NCBI RefSeq assembly: GCF_002218085.1
Contig: NZ_BDUC01000002.1
Span: 434,001 to 498,000 of the forward strand
From: Tolypothrix sp. NIES-4075
GTDB taxonomy: Bacteria; Cyanobacteriota; Cyanobacteriia; Cyanobacteriales; Nostocaceae
Direction: 5' to 3'
DNA length: 64,000 nucleotides
Under the pieces are notes generated by a model. It did not search any database and was not told where the DNA came from. It saw only the letters and a list, made by a program, of their open reading frames with translations. Positions 33,385 to 41,972 of this stretch are shown piece after piece (the stretch's first letter is position 1; each line of letters begins with the position of its first letter). The translations under genes were made by a program, and so were the position numbers.

Positions 33385-35763
33385 ATGATGCCTGTGGAGC
33401 TTGAAAAAAAGGAAATGACCTCTCAAGAGGTGGCAAAGCTGTGGGAAGCTTTCCAAATGTTTGACGAGGACGGCAACAGTACCATCTCAGCAGAAGAACT
33501 GGGGCAGGTAATGCGCTCCTTAGGACAGAACCCCAGCGACACAGAACTGCGGGACATGATTAAAGAGGTAGACGTTGACTTGTCGGGCAGTATCGATTTT
33601 GAAGAGTTCAAAGCGCTGATGGTGTCCCAGCAAGGCGATCGCCAGAGCCGTTTAGCCCTAGCATTCAGCGTATTTGACGAGAACGGCAGCGGTCAAATTA
33701 CCGCTGACGAGATGCGTGCGGTGATGAGCCAATTTGGATTGACAGACCAAGAACTCGATGAGATTATCAAAGAAGTCGATCATGATGGCGATGCTTCAAT
33801 TGACTTTGAGGAATTTTGTAAGCTAGTACCAGAAAAGTCAGAAACCGCGATCGGCTACACAGATTCACCAATTCCCTTCATCACGCCAAAAACAACCGAT
33901 AGTCCAGTTACTGCTAGCAACGATGAAGTTGCCCCCACCAGCGAAGACACTGCACAAACAGCAGCCACAGAGATAGAGCCGGAGATAGAGCGGCTAAAAG
34001 AACAACTAGCGCAACACCCACAAAGCGAACAAAAGCGCGGTACGTCCCGCTTGCAAATGCAGATTGGTTTGTTCCGTTTGATTCAGGGAGCAGCCTACCG
34101 TTGTTTCCGCGAAAGTTTCTCTGCCAATCACGAAACCCACCTGCGGGTGAGAAACCTACCTTATAGAATTACTGACTTCGTGGAGTTTGTGAAGACAGCG
34201 ATCGCCCTCTATAAAGGGTTAGGTGTAGTGGAAGCCGCTTGCCATCCAGTACTCGATGCAGTAGTTGAATCCCTTACAGATGAATATGTCCGACTAGAAG
34301 AGCGCATCAAGAATTGGAAGACAATAGAAAAGACAACAGAGATGTTGGCAGAAGAAAAAGCGATGGTAGAAGCGCGTCGCAAATCAGCCAATGTCAAAGA
34401 CAAATTTGCGGCAGGAGTCGAATTTGCAATCACCCTGAAGAAAAAGCATTTCAGCTTGCGCGACATTGCTGAAGGTGTGCTTGCCATCAACGAACTCAAC
34501 CGACTGCGGAAGATCGAGCTCAATCAAGAAATGGCTCCACCACCAGCCAAATCAGAGGAACATCCCAAAGAGTACCTGAAGAAGTGGAACCGTGTCATCC
34601 TCTCCCAAGCATCAGAGGAAGTGGATGGTGCAATGATGCCAGTTAGCTATTGGTATGAAGATTTCATGCCGAAGTTACTGGCTGCATTCAGCGTCAGCAC
34701 TGCCGCAGACATTCAGAGCAACACAGTACCTGACGAAGCAGCTTTGGACAAGTGGTATGAAACAACTAAGGCTTCAGGGGAATTTGGCTTTTATGGGGCA
34801 GATGTTGCCGAGAATTTTCTCAAATGCACCCCAAAACAAAAGCTGATGCTCAAGCAAGCATGGCGTCTGACACACCATTACTTGAATGGAGTGCAGAAAC
34901 GGCGGGAACGTCAGGAATTTGGACGAGAGTCCGGCGCACTTTCCCAGTATGTGGCATTCATTGACATATATCTAGGTCGGAGTGATGTCAAGGACTCGCA
35001 AATGCGGGTGAGCTTCCCATACTATATTGGACCTGGAGTATGGCGCTTTTTCCACACCACTGCGGAAATTGTATCTACCAAGACCGACGTACAGCAGAAA
35101 GCTCTGGTGGCAGTTTTTAAGGATTTCTTCCAACTATTTGCCACCATGTACCCCTGCCCCTATTGCCGCCATCACCTGAATATGTATGTGGTGCAGAATA
35201 AAGAGGTGGAAATGTATCCGATGGAGTACCTTTTGCTCGGACGTGACGCACAACTGACTAACTTTGAGGTGTCAATGGAGGCAAAACTCTCCACTGTAGT
35301 TGATGGCTCCTCTTTGCGCTTATTCTTTTGGAAGCTGCACAACACCGTCTCCTCTTCCATCGCTCGCTCAGAGGAGTGGTATCACAAAGATGAGAAAGCC
35401 TTCTACACCACCCGCTATTGGCCTAGCCTTGATACTGAGCTGGCACGAGCTAAAGCACTCAAACATATCAGTATTGCAAGCGATCGCATCTACCGCCTTT
35501 ATGGTATGCTCAAGCCGGCATCGCGGCTCTCCGGGGCAAGAACCACATTGCAAAAGCTGTTGCAAAAGGGTGATTGGGAAGGCATCAAGGAAGCGTGTCT
35601 GGTTGCACAAGATTACATCAATGATTTGGAGTCGGCTGTCCAGAGCGGACAATTTTTACAAGAAACATACTGTTTTGATCCTGACCTTGTGGATAAAGCT
35701 CCCTACTTTACTCCTGAAGAAGAAGAGTTTTCCCGCAGCGGTGTATTTGTAGAACTGACTTAA
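33385..35763 (+). CDS. Calmodulin-like EF-hand protein fused to an ERV/ALR-type thiol oxidase-like domain
   Basis: 792 residues from the ATG 7 bp after GAGGA. Residues 12-149 hold four complete EF-hand loops: DEDGNSTISAEE (27-38), DVDLSGSIDFEE (63-74), DENGSGQITADE (98-109), DHDGDASIDFEE (132-143). The intervening VMRSLGQNP is calmodulin-like. A low-complexity linker follows, then a helical region (about 210-500) of unknown fold. About 550-660 matches ERV/ALR sulfhydryl oxidases: GVWRFFH, YPCPYCRHHL (C591/C594) and KLHNTVSSSI. There is no second shuttle CxxC and no signal peptide, so cytoplasmic location is likely. FAD binding and activity are inferred only. Confidence 0.78.
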   Translation: MMPVELEKKEMTSQEVAKLWEAFQMFDEDGNSTISAEELGQVMRSLGQNPSDTELRDMIKEVDVDLSGSIDFEEFKALMVSQQGDRQSRLALAFSVFDENGSGQITADEMRAVMSQFGLTDQELDEIIKEVDHDGDASIDFEEFCKLVPEKSETAIGYTDSPIPFITPKTTDSPVTASNDEVAPTSEDTAQTAATEIEPEIERLKEQLAQHPQSEQKRGTSRLQMQIGLFRLIQGAAYRCFRESFSANHETHLRVRNLPYRITDFVEFVKTAIALYKGLGVVEAACHPVLDAVVESLTDEYVRLEERIKNWKTIEKTTEMLAEEKAMVEARRKSANVKDKFAAGVEFAITLKKKHFSLRDIAEGVLAINELNRLRKIELNQEMAPPPAKSEEHPKEYLKKWNRVILSQASEEVDGAMMPVSYWYEDFMPKLLAAFSVSTAADIQSNTVPDEAALDKWYETTKASGEFGFYGADVAENFLKCTPKQKLMLKQAWRLTHHYLNGVQKRRERQEFGRESGALSQYVAFIDIYLGRSDVKDSQMRVSFPYYIGPGVWRFFHTTAEIVSTKTDVQQKALVAVFKDFFQLFATMYPCPYCRHHLNMYVVQNKEVEMYPMEYLLLGRDAQLTNFEVSMEAKLSTVVDGSSLRLFFWKLHNTVSSSIARSEEWYHKDEKAFYTTRYWPSLDTELARAKALKHISIASDRIYRLYGMLKPASRLSGARTTLQKLLQKGDWEGIKEACLVAQDYINDLESAVQSGQFLQETYCFDPDLVDKAPYFTPEEEEFSRSGVFVELT

Positions 35764-35897
35764 TTATCAGCAAGTCGTGTTTTTGTCAACTCTGGCGGGT
35801 AGCGCAGGAATTCGTAGTTAATAACTAGTAATTCGTAATTATTATCTCAATTACGAATTACTAAGTTAAGTTTATAAAGAGTAATTTTGAGGAATAG
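35764..35897. other. Short intergenic gap with AATTCGTA inverted repeats
   Basis: TAGTAATTCGTAATT and AATTACGAATTACTA (about 35823-35863) form a stem between the EF-hand gene and the next small gene. It may separate or attenuate transcription. Confidence 0.55.
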
Positions 35898-36221
35898 ATG
35901 CCAATGCAGTTAGACAAGTTTGTATTAGCACAAAATATGGCTTTTCTGATATCAATTCCACCAGAAAGCAATTTAGCTAAATTGCTCTCCTTTTGTTTGG
36001 CGACAAAGGCAAGAGTTAATACTTCAGGAACAGAAATATTGAAGATAACCTGTCAACTAATGGAAAACCCATCAAATTTGCCTTATTGGACTCAAGACGT
36101 GATGGGACTTGATTTCGATTACAGTAGTGAGGAGTGGAAAGCTTTGGGAGAGATGGGCATAAAGGATGCAGCACAATTTATGGCTGCTGTGTCGCAAGAA
36201 TTAGATTCTTTGAATTTGTAA
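35898..36221 (+). CDS. Small hypothetical protein between the EF-hand and globin genes
   Basis: 107 residues from the ATG after TTGAGGA; a second in-frame ATG is two codons later. No family recognised. The sequence is neutral to acidic with a C-terminal helical part (EEWKALGEMGIKDAAQFMAA). It contains two Cys. It is co-directional, 134 bp after the EF-hand/ERV gene and 34 bp before the globin gene, so co-transcription with the globin gene is likely. Function unknown. Confidence 0.6.
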   Translation: MPMQLDKFVLAQNMAFLISIPPESNLAKLLSFCLATKARVNTSGTEILKITCQLMENPSNLPYWTQDVMGLDFDYSSEEWKALGEMGIKDAAQFMAAVSQELDSLNL

Positions 36222-36255
36222 TATCAAGCTGTGGCTGAAGCACAAGCGATAAAAT

Positions 36256-38139
36256 ATGTCTTTAAATATTGAACTTTTAGAGCAAAGTTTCGAGAAAATT
36301 AAACCTCGCGCCGATGAATTTGCCGCTAGTTTTTACGAACACCTGTTTACAGGACACCCAGAACTGAAACCGCTGTTTGCCACAACTGATATGGCAAAGC
36401 AACAGAAAAAGCTGCTTAATGCTCTGGTTTTAGTAGTAGAAAATCTCCGCAATCCGGAGGCTTTAGAGCCTGTTCTCAACGCGATGGGAAAAAGACACAT
36501 TGGATATGGAGCAACTGCCAAATATTATGGACCAGTTGGAGAAGCACTGCTGATGTCTTTTGAGCAGTATCTCCAACAAGATTGGACACCCGAAGTAAAG
36601 CAAGCGTGGGTAGATGCCTACAGAGCAATTACCGCTTTGATGTTAAAAGGTGCTGGTGCAGAATCTGTACCAAAAGAAGCTCAATTAGAGTCGAAAATAC
36701 CACCCAAACAAGCAGAATATCAACTACAGTCAATCCCAGAAAAAGAGCCTCAGGAGTTACCCGTAGAGTTACTCGAAAGCAGTTTCAAGAAAATTAAACC
36801 TCGCGCTGATGAATTTGCCGCTAGTTTTTACGAACACCTGTTTACAGGACACCCAGAACTGAAACCGCTGTTTGCCACAACTGATATGGCAAAGCAACAG
36901 AAAAAGCTGCTTAATGCTCTGGTTTTAGTAGTAGAAAATCTCCGCAATCCGGAGGCTTTAGAGCCTGTTCTCAACGCGATGGGAAAAAGACACATTGGAT
37001 ATGGAGCAACTGCCAAATATTATGGACCAGTTGGAGAAGCACTGCTGATGTCTTTTGAGCAGTATCTCCAACAAGATTGGACACCCGAAGTAAAGCAAGC
37101 GTGGGTAGATGCCTACAGAGCAATTACCGCTTTGATGTTAAAAGGTGCTAGTGCAGAATATCCACCAAAAGTTATCTCAGATCAAAAAGCAGCAGCCGAA
37201 GAAAAGCCAAGTAAATTAAAGGAATCTAAACCATTTCAGCCAGAAGTAGAGCAACAGAAAAAGCCTTTAATATCGATGCAGTGGAATGGTGAAATTCTCC
37301 CAAAAATCACAGCGAAAATTAGCGACAAATATCAGCAATTTCAACCAAAATTCTCAGTTGGGCAGTGGGGTGAAATCCTCAAACAAATTCCACTTAAAGC
37401 CATCGAGGCTTTCTGGATATCACCAGCATGGTTAGTTGCTACTGTTTCAGCCATCATATTCACAATATTTTTTGTGAGCATTGATGAAAATTCTTTGCTG
37501 GGAAAGGCTCTCGGTGCTGCTGATACTATTAGTCTCGTAGTTGCTTTAGTTCTAGTCATTAAAGAAGCTCCCGATCGCAGAAAACAATTTCACTACCAAG
37601 CTTGGAGTATCATCGACGCAGCGCACGGTGTAAAAGTTAGCTATGCCAGAATTCTAGCACTCCAAGATTTAAATGAAGATAATGTTTCTCTTAGAGGTTT
37701 AGATGCTACGGGTGCAGAGTTAATAGATATTAATCTCCCCAAAGCCAATCTGAGTGCAGCCAATTTTAACGAAAGCGACCTCAGTAATGCCAATCTAAGT
37801 AACACTAACCTCGATAATGCTAACCTCTCTGGTGCTAAAGTTTCTGGTGCTAATCTCAGTCATGCCAATCTGAGTTTTGCTCGGTTGAATAAGGCTAACC
37901 TCAGTAGTGCGAACCTCAGCAGCGCTAATTTGATTTGTGCTGACTTGAGTAATGCGAATATGAGCGGTGTCAATTTGAGAAATGCTACTTTGAATGGTGC
38001 TAACTTAGATGGTGCCTACCTAACTGGTGCAAATTTAAAAGGTGCTAAAGTGAGCATTTCTGAACTTAGTGCTGCTTTTATTGAAGGTGCGATTATGCCT
38101 GATGGTTCAAAACATCAGTCTCAGAAAGCTTCAAAATAG
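36256..38139 (+). CDS. Double-globin membrane protein with pentapeptide repeats
   Basis: 627 residues. Two bacterial haemoglobin domains lie at about 5-137 and 170-302. Each has a proximal-His motif GKRHIGYGATAKYYGPVGEA (H81 and H246). A charged linker follows, then two membrane helices (LVATVSAIIFTIFF; ISLVVALVLVIK, about 388-437). The end is a pentapeptide-repeat stack of A(N/D)LSX units (about 480-615). Globins of this kind bind O2 or NO. Membrane tethering plus a beta-solenoid suggests a sensor or scaffold and not a flavohaemoglobin, since there is no reductase domain. The two globin copies are nearly identical at DNA level. Confidence 0.88.
   Translation: MSLNIELLEQSFEKIKPRADEFAASFYEHLFTGHPELKPLFATTDMAKQQKKLLNALVLVVENLRNPEALEPVLNAMGKRHIGYGATAKYYGPVGEALLMSFEQYLQQDWTPEVKQAWVDAYRAITALMLKGAGAESVPKEAQLESKIPPKQAEYQLQSIPEKEPQELPVELLESSFKKIKPRADEFAASFYEHLFTGHPELKPLFATTDMAKQQKKLLNALVLVVENLRNPEALEPVLNAMGKRHIGYGATAKYYGPVGEALLMSFEQYLQQDWTPEVKQAWVDAYRAITALMLKGASAEYPPKVISDQKAAAEEKPSKLKESKPFQPEVEQQKKPLISMQWNGEILPKITAKISDKYQQFQPKFSVGQWGEILKQIPLKAIEAFWISPAWLVATVSAIIFTIFFVSIDENSLLGKALGAADTISLVVALVLVIKEAPDRRKQFHYQAWSIIDAAHGVKVSYARILALQDLNEDNVSLRGLDATGAELIDINLPKANLSAANFNESDLSNANLSNTNLDNANLSGAKVSGANLSHANLSFARLNKANLSSANLSSANLICADLSNANMSGVNLRNATLNGANLDGAYLTGANLKGAKVSISELSAAFIEGAIMPDGSKHQSQKASK
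36301..36657 (+). repeat. First copy of an internal near-identical globin duplication
   Basis: Matches 36796-37152 at a constant offset of 495 bp (165 codons). By eye only two or three substitutions are visible over about 350 bp (for example C/T at 36311 and G/A near 36655), including at silent sites. Confidence 0.88.
36796..37152 (+). repeat. Second copy of the globin duplication
   Basis: Partner of 36301-36657. Sequence before and after the copies differs completely, so the repeat boundaries coincide with the globin domain. Confidence 0.88.
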
Positions 38140-38221
38140 CGTCTCTGAGACTTGGTGAGAACTTGTTTTTTTAAGCGCGATCGTGTCAAGACATGCACAT
38201 CAAAATTAGTTTGTCAATGGG

Positions 38222-38315
38222 TTCTTATATGGGAATGCATTTTCCGAGGTTCTGCCTCTTGTGACTGGAGGCAGAGCCTATGACGAGACATTCCCAAGCG
38301 CAACCTGGAACGAGA
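38222..38315. repeat. GGGAATG/GAGGTTCTGCC inverted-repeat element
   Basis: Contains AGGTTCTGCCTC and GAGGCAGAGCCT arms inside GGGAATGCATT and ACATTCCC arms. It shares words with the 27.52-27.72 kb element. It lies between the globin gene and the convergent moxR. Confidence 0.65.
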
Positions 38316-38316
38316 G

Positions 38317-39225
38317 TTATGGAATAGGAACTATTCTTAATAACCGCTCCATCACAGTTCTTGCCCTGCGTCCTCCCGCTGGAATCAGACGATGGCAAAG
38401 AACATAAGGAGCAAGAAACTTCACATCATCCGGAATCGCATAATCACGTCCTAACAGAAAAGCTAACGCCTGCGTAGCTCTTTGCAGAGCCATTGTACCG
38501 CGAGGACTGACACCAAGAGAAATTTCCTCATCTTGGCGCGTTGCCCGCACCAATTCCAAAATATACTGTTGCAATGAGCTTTCCACTCTTACCTGAGCGC
38601 AAATTTGGCGCAATTCTTGCACCTCTGCCAAAGTAATACAAGGTTGTAAATCAGCAACTTTGATATTCTTATCCACACTTTGCAGCATCTGTAATTCTTC
38701 TGCCTCAGAAGGATAGCCCAAACTCAAAGAAAGCATAAACCGATCCATCTGCGCTTCTGGCAAGGGAAAAGTACCTTGATATTCGATGGGGTTTTGAGTC
38801 GCAATCACAAAAAAAGGTGTCGGAACAGCGCGAGAAACACCATCTACCGTTACTTGTTGTTCTTCCATAACTTCCAGCAAAGCTGACTGAGTGCGGGGTG
38901 TAGCACGATTGATTTCATCAGCTAGCAGCACATTGGCAAATATTGGACCGGGGAGAAAGCTAAATTCGCCGCTTTTTGGGTTCCAAATATTGACACCAGT
39001 AATGTCAGTAGGAAGTAAATCTGGGGTGCATTGTAAGCGTTGAAATTTGCCATCAATAGAACGAGCTAGAGACTTTGCCAGCAGGGTTTTACCGACTCCG
39101 GGGACATCTTCTAGCAAAGCGTGACCACCACCTAACAAAGCAACTAATACTAAACGTATTGCCTCACTTTTACCAACGATGGTAAGAGCGAGATTTTGTG
39201 TTAGCGCGTCAATTTTTTTTCTCAT
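38317..39225 (-). CDS. MoxR-family AAA+ ATPase
   Basis: 302 residues. Walker A is LEDVPGVGKTLLAKSLA, Walker B is LLADEINRA, sensor 1 is FFVIATQNPIEYQG, and the C-terminal lid has VSPRGTMALQRA. MoxR proteins are chaperone-like ATPases that often work with VWA-domain proteins encoded beside them. No DUF58 or VWA gene is next to this one, so its client is unknown. Confidence 0.9.
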   Translation of the reverse strand: MRKKIDALTQNLALTIVGKSEAIRLVLVALLGGGHALLEDVPGVGKTLLAKSLARSIDGKFQRLQCTPDLLPTDITGVNIWNPKSGEFSFLPGPIFANVLLADEINRATPRTQSALLEVMEEQQVTVDGVSRAVPTPFFVIATQNPIEYQGTFPLPEAQMDRFMLSLSLGYPSEAEELQMLQSVDKNIKVADLQPCITLAEVQELRQICAQVRVESSLQQYILELVRATRQDEEISLGVSPRGTMALQRATQALAFLLGRDYAIPDDVKFLAPYVLCHRLIPAGGRRARTVMERLLRIVPIP

Positions 39226-39237
39226 GCACTGGGGGGA

Positions 39238-39438
39238 ATGGTTAGTTGTTAGTTGTTAGTTGTTAGTTGTTGGTTGTTAGTCGTTGGTTGTTGGTTGTTA
39301 GTTGTTATTTGTCTACTAACCCTTCGGGTTCGGCAGTCGCTCATGGGGGAAACCCCCAAGACCGCGCTGCCTCACCACTAACCCTTCGGGTTCGGCAGTC
39401 GCTCATGGGGGAAACCCCCAAGACCGCGCTGCCTCACC
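39238..39438. repeat. STRR tract followed by two direct 62-bp copies
   Basis: 39240-39310 is a TTAGTTG/TTGGTTG tract. 39315-39376 and 39377-39438 are two identical 62-bp units with AACCCTTCGGGTT and GGGGGAAACCCCC hairpins. The second ends one base before the ribF stop codon. No gene is seen here. Confidence 0.85.
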
Positions 39439-39439
39439 A

Positions 39440-40459
39440 CTAACTCTCATTAGTATTCCCACTCAGAACTTGTTTTGCAGCAATGCAGTCAAGTTGAATT
39501 TGTGTTTTCAGGTCTTCTAGAGAAGAAAATTTTTGTTCTGGGCGCAAAAATTTGGCGAGTTGCACTGTTAGATTTTTGCCGTACAAATCGCCAAACCAAT
39601 CTAACAGATGCACTTCTACGGTTGGATGAGTGCCGTTTACAGTTGGACGATTACCTATATTCATTACGCCTTCGATGACCGAATTTTCGTTTTCTTCGAT
39701 AAAAACGCGAACTGCGTAAACACCTTGACGGGGCAAAAACTTTTCTTTAGGTAATTGCAAATTGGCAGTGGGAAAGTTAATAGTTCTGCCAATTTGTTGA
39801 CCTTGGACGACAACACCAATTAGGGTATAAGGATGCCCTAAAAGTTGGTTAGCGAGTTCAATGTTGCCGTTTGCTAAATGTTGACGAATCAGTGAAGTGC
39901 TAATACGAGCCTCCTCGGTGGAAGTGACACTCTCACCTGCATGAGTTTGGATGGGAACGATGGTAACGGGAATGTTATACTTGGCGGCGAGAAATTGTAA
40001 ATGTTTGGCGGTACCGCTGCGCTTTTTCCCAAAACAAAAATCTTCGCCGACGCTAATTTGCTGACATTGCAATTGTTGCACGAGAATTTTTTCTACGAAT
40101 TCTTCGGGAGTCAAAGCTGATAATTCTTTACCAAAGGGTAATAGTACCAATTGTTCGATGCCAAGCGATCGCAACAGTTGCACTTTTTCATCCACTGGTG
40201 TCAATAAAGCATGAGGTATGCCTGTAAAAAATTCTTGTGGATGGGGATAAAAGGTGACAACTGTTGAGTAGATGTAATTAGTATTACTTTCTTTCTCTCT
40301 ATTTTCTCTGTTGGCTTGTTGCAAAATTGGTGCAATTACTCTTTGGTGTCCGCGATGGACACCATCAAATTTGCCCAGTGCAACAGCAGTAGGCGTTAAA
40401 GCCAATTTGGTGTCAGAAGCAACCCACACAGCACACCCAGTTTGAGACAGATTTACCAC
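39440..40459 (-). CDS. ribF: Bifunctional riboflavin kinase/FAD synthetase
   Basis: 339 residues. The FAD synthetase domain has VALGKFDGVHRGHQRVI (nucleotidyl transferase HxGH-type motif) and SVGEDFCFGKKRSG. The riboflavin kinase domain has GRTINFPTANL and ends with FLRPEQKF. It makes FMN and FAD from riboflavin, ATP-dependent, in the cytoplasm. The start encodes MVNLSQTG. The upstream 300 bp contain a series of stem-loops, but not the conserved FMN riboswitch sequence. Confidence 0.94.
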   Translation of the reverse strand: MVNLSQTGCAVWVASDTKLALTPTAVALGKFDGVHRGHQRVIAPILQQANRENREKESNTNYIYSTVVTFYPHPQEFFTGIPHALLTPVDEKVQLLRSLGIEQLVLLPFGKELSALTPEEFVEKILVQQLQCQQISVGEDFCFGKKRSGTAKHLQFLAAKYNIPVTIVPIQTHAGESVTSTEEARISTSLIRQHLANGNIELANQLLGHPYTLIGVVVQGQQIGRTINFPTANLQLPKEKFLPRQGVYAVRVFIEENENSVIEGVMNIGNRPTVNGTHPTVEVHLLDWFGDLYGKNLTVQLAKFLRPEQKFSSLEDLKTQIQLDCIAAKQVLSGNTNES

Positions 40460-40760
40460 GTCGATTCGGGGATTTTAGGTTTTTGAAGCAGTTCAGAAAA
40501 AATTCATTTTTCTAAGCTAGTTTTCGCGAGAATGAATTCAAGAAAGAACTAACTTTTTGCTGCTGCCGTTCAGCTCAACTGCCATTCATCCGCTTAGGAG
40601 CGCTCGTGCGGAAGAACCCGCATTCCCGTAGTTTAAGTTGTGGCAAAGACTGTCTAAACCAGTCTTTGACGGTTTTGCGGCATACCTGTTCGGGTATGTG
40701 GCGATAAAGCTGTTTATCACCAATCTAAACTAAAATCTCCGCTCGCTTCGACTACAACCT
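40460..40760. other. Structured intergenic region with serial stem-loops
   Basis: No coding sequence. Perfect stems: AATTCATT/AATGAATT (40501-40538), TGCGG/CCGCA (40607-40622), CAAAGACTG/CAGTCTTTG (40644-40668), CATACC/GGTATG (40681-40698), GATAAA/TTTATC (40703-40718). This is upstream of ribF and downstream of the MBL hydrolase on the minus strand. A leader RNA, a small RNA or a repeat cluster are the options. Confidence 0.5.
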
Positions 40761-41657
40761 TTAAGCAGAAAACTCACTAACAGGAATAGATTCTGATAAG
40801 GGCATGGATATGGGAACCTGAAGTACCATTCCTTCTCGTGCCATAATCGCACCAGGAAATTGCACCGCTGCTTCTGACCCTACACGATCCAAAAATTCAT
40901 CGTCGTGTGCCGGATCGTGGTGAAAAATTACCAAAGTTTTGACGTTAGCTGCCTTGGCTATTTTCACAGCTTCTTGCCATGTGGAATGTCCCCAACCGAT
41001 TTTCGGCGACTTTGGCGAATGATATTCGTCGTCGGTATAAGTGGAATCATAAATGAGGATGTCGGCGTTACGAGCTAACCACATCACATTTTCATCCAAC
41101 CTATCGGGAAAATGCTCAGTATCGGTGATGTAAACAGCCGCACCATCGCGCCAATTAACTCGGTATCCTACCGCTTCACCCGGATGGTTCAGAGGTGCGG
41201 TTTCGACGGTAATATCATTAATTTTGATTGGCTCTCCGGGTTTGACATTGTAAAAATCCAAATTAGCTTGCATGATTTGCAAAGGTACGGGAAAATTTGG
41301 ATGCAGCATTTGGTCATTTAGCCGCTGTTCGACAGTGGAACCATCAGGAGCGATCGCCCCATAAATATGAAAGTCATTTCCCCTGACAAAGCCTGGGGTA
41401 AAAAAGGGAAATCCCTGCACGTGATCCCAGTGGGAGTGCGTGAAAAATATATGAGCTTCTATCGGCATTTGGCGCAATAATGATTGCCCCAAAACATGCA
41501 GTCCCGTACCACCATCGAAAATTAAGCGTTTACCGCCCGCTTGCATCTCAACGCAAGGGGTATTACCGCCGTAACGAACGGTATGTAGTCCTGGACTGGG
41601 GATGCTGCCGCGAACGCCCCAAAATTGTACGGTAAATTGATTATCTATCCTAGACAT
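40761..41657 (-). CDS. MBL-fold metal-dependent hydrolase
   Basis: 298 residues from the ATG giving MSRIDNQFTVQFWGVRG. GVRGSIPSPG and the metal motif THSHWDH are typical of the beta-lactamase-fold group related to phosphodiesterases and RNase Z-like enzymes. Further ligands are in LNHPGEAVGY, YITDTEH and FHHDPAHDDEF. Substrate unknown. An upstream start adding 12 residues exists but lacks conservation. Confidence 0.85.
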   Translation of the reverse strand: MSRIDNQFTVQFWGVRGSIPSPGLHTVRYGGNTPCVEMQAGGKRLIFDGGTGLHVLGQSLLRQMPIEAHIFFTHSHWDHVQGFPFFTPGFVRGNDFHIYGAIAPDGSTVEQRLNDQMLHPNFPVPLQIMQANLDFYNVKPGEPIKINDITVETAPLNHPGEAVGYRVNWRDGAAVYITDTEHFPDRLDENVMWLARNADILIYDSTYTDDEYHSPKSPKIGWGHSTWQEAVKIAKAANVKTLVIFHHDPAHDDEFLDRVGSEAAVQFPGAIMAREGMVLQVPISMPLSESIPVSEFSA

Positions 41658-41972
41658 GGGTGTTGCTTTGCTGGATACTGAGCGGGCGATCAATAAAAGA
41701 AATTGTTACTTATTTTGTCCAGTTTATGCTGTATCTCCGCGCTTTGGTAAACGAGGAATTTATTGGTAAAACAGCATACCCTTTGTGATGCTAGTGCAGG
41801 CTTAATTTGGTTATCTTGCTCTTACTTTTTATTAAAGACTGCAAGGTAAATTCCTTGAGTTTTCCAGGCTTATATGTATGAGTTTTTTTCAATCTTGGCT
41901 CTTACTTTATAGCCTAAATTTTCTTGTAATGCATTTAACAACCTTTATTAGCTCACTTGAGCATAAAATTAT
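41658..41972. other. Intergenic region without recognised features
   Basis: AT-rich gap between surE (upstream on the minus strand) and the MBL gene's 5' end. I see no gene, strong terminator or repeat. Confidence 0.35.

Noticed and set aside
33385..33830. Contamination by a eukaryotic calmodulin gene
   Set aside because: The EF-hand codons run without a break into a bacterial-type gene with a ribosome site and a HIP1 octamer-containing body, so it is part of the cyanobacterial chromosome.
40460..40760. FMN riboswitch upstream of ribF
   Set aside because: The conserved RFN-element sequence blocks are not present; only generic stem-loops are seen.
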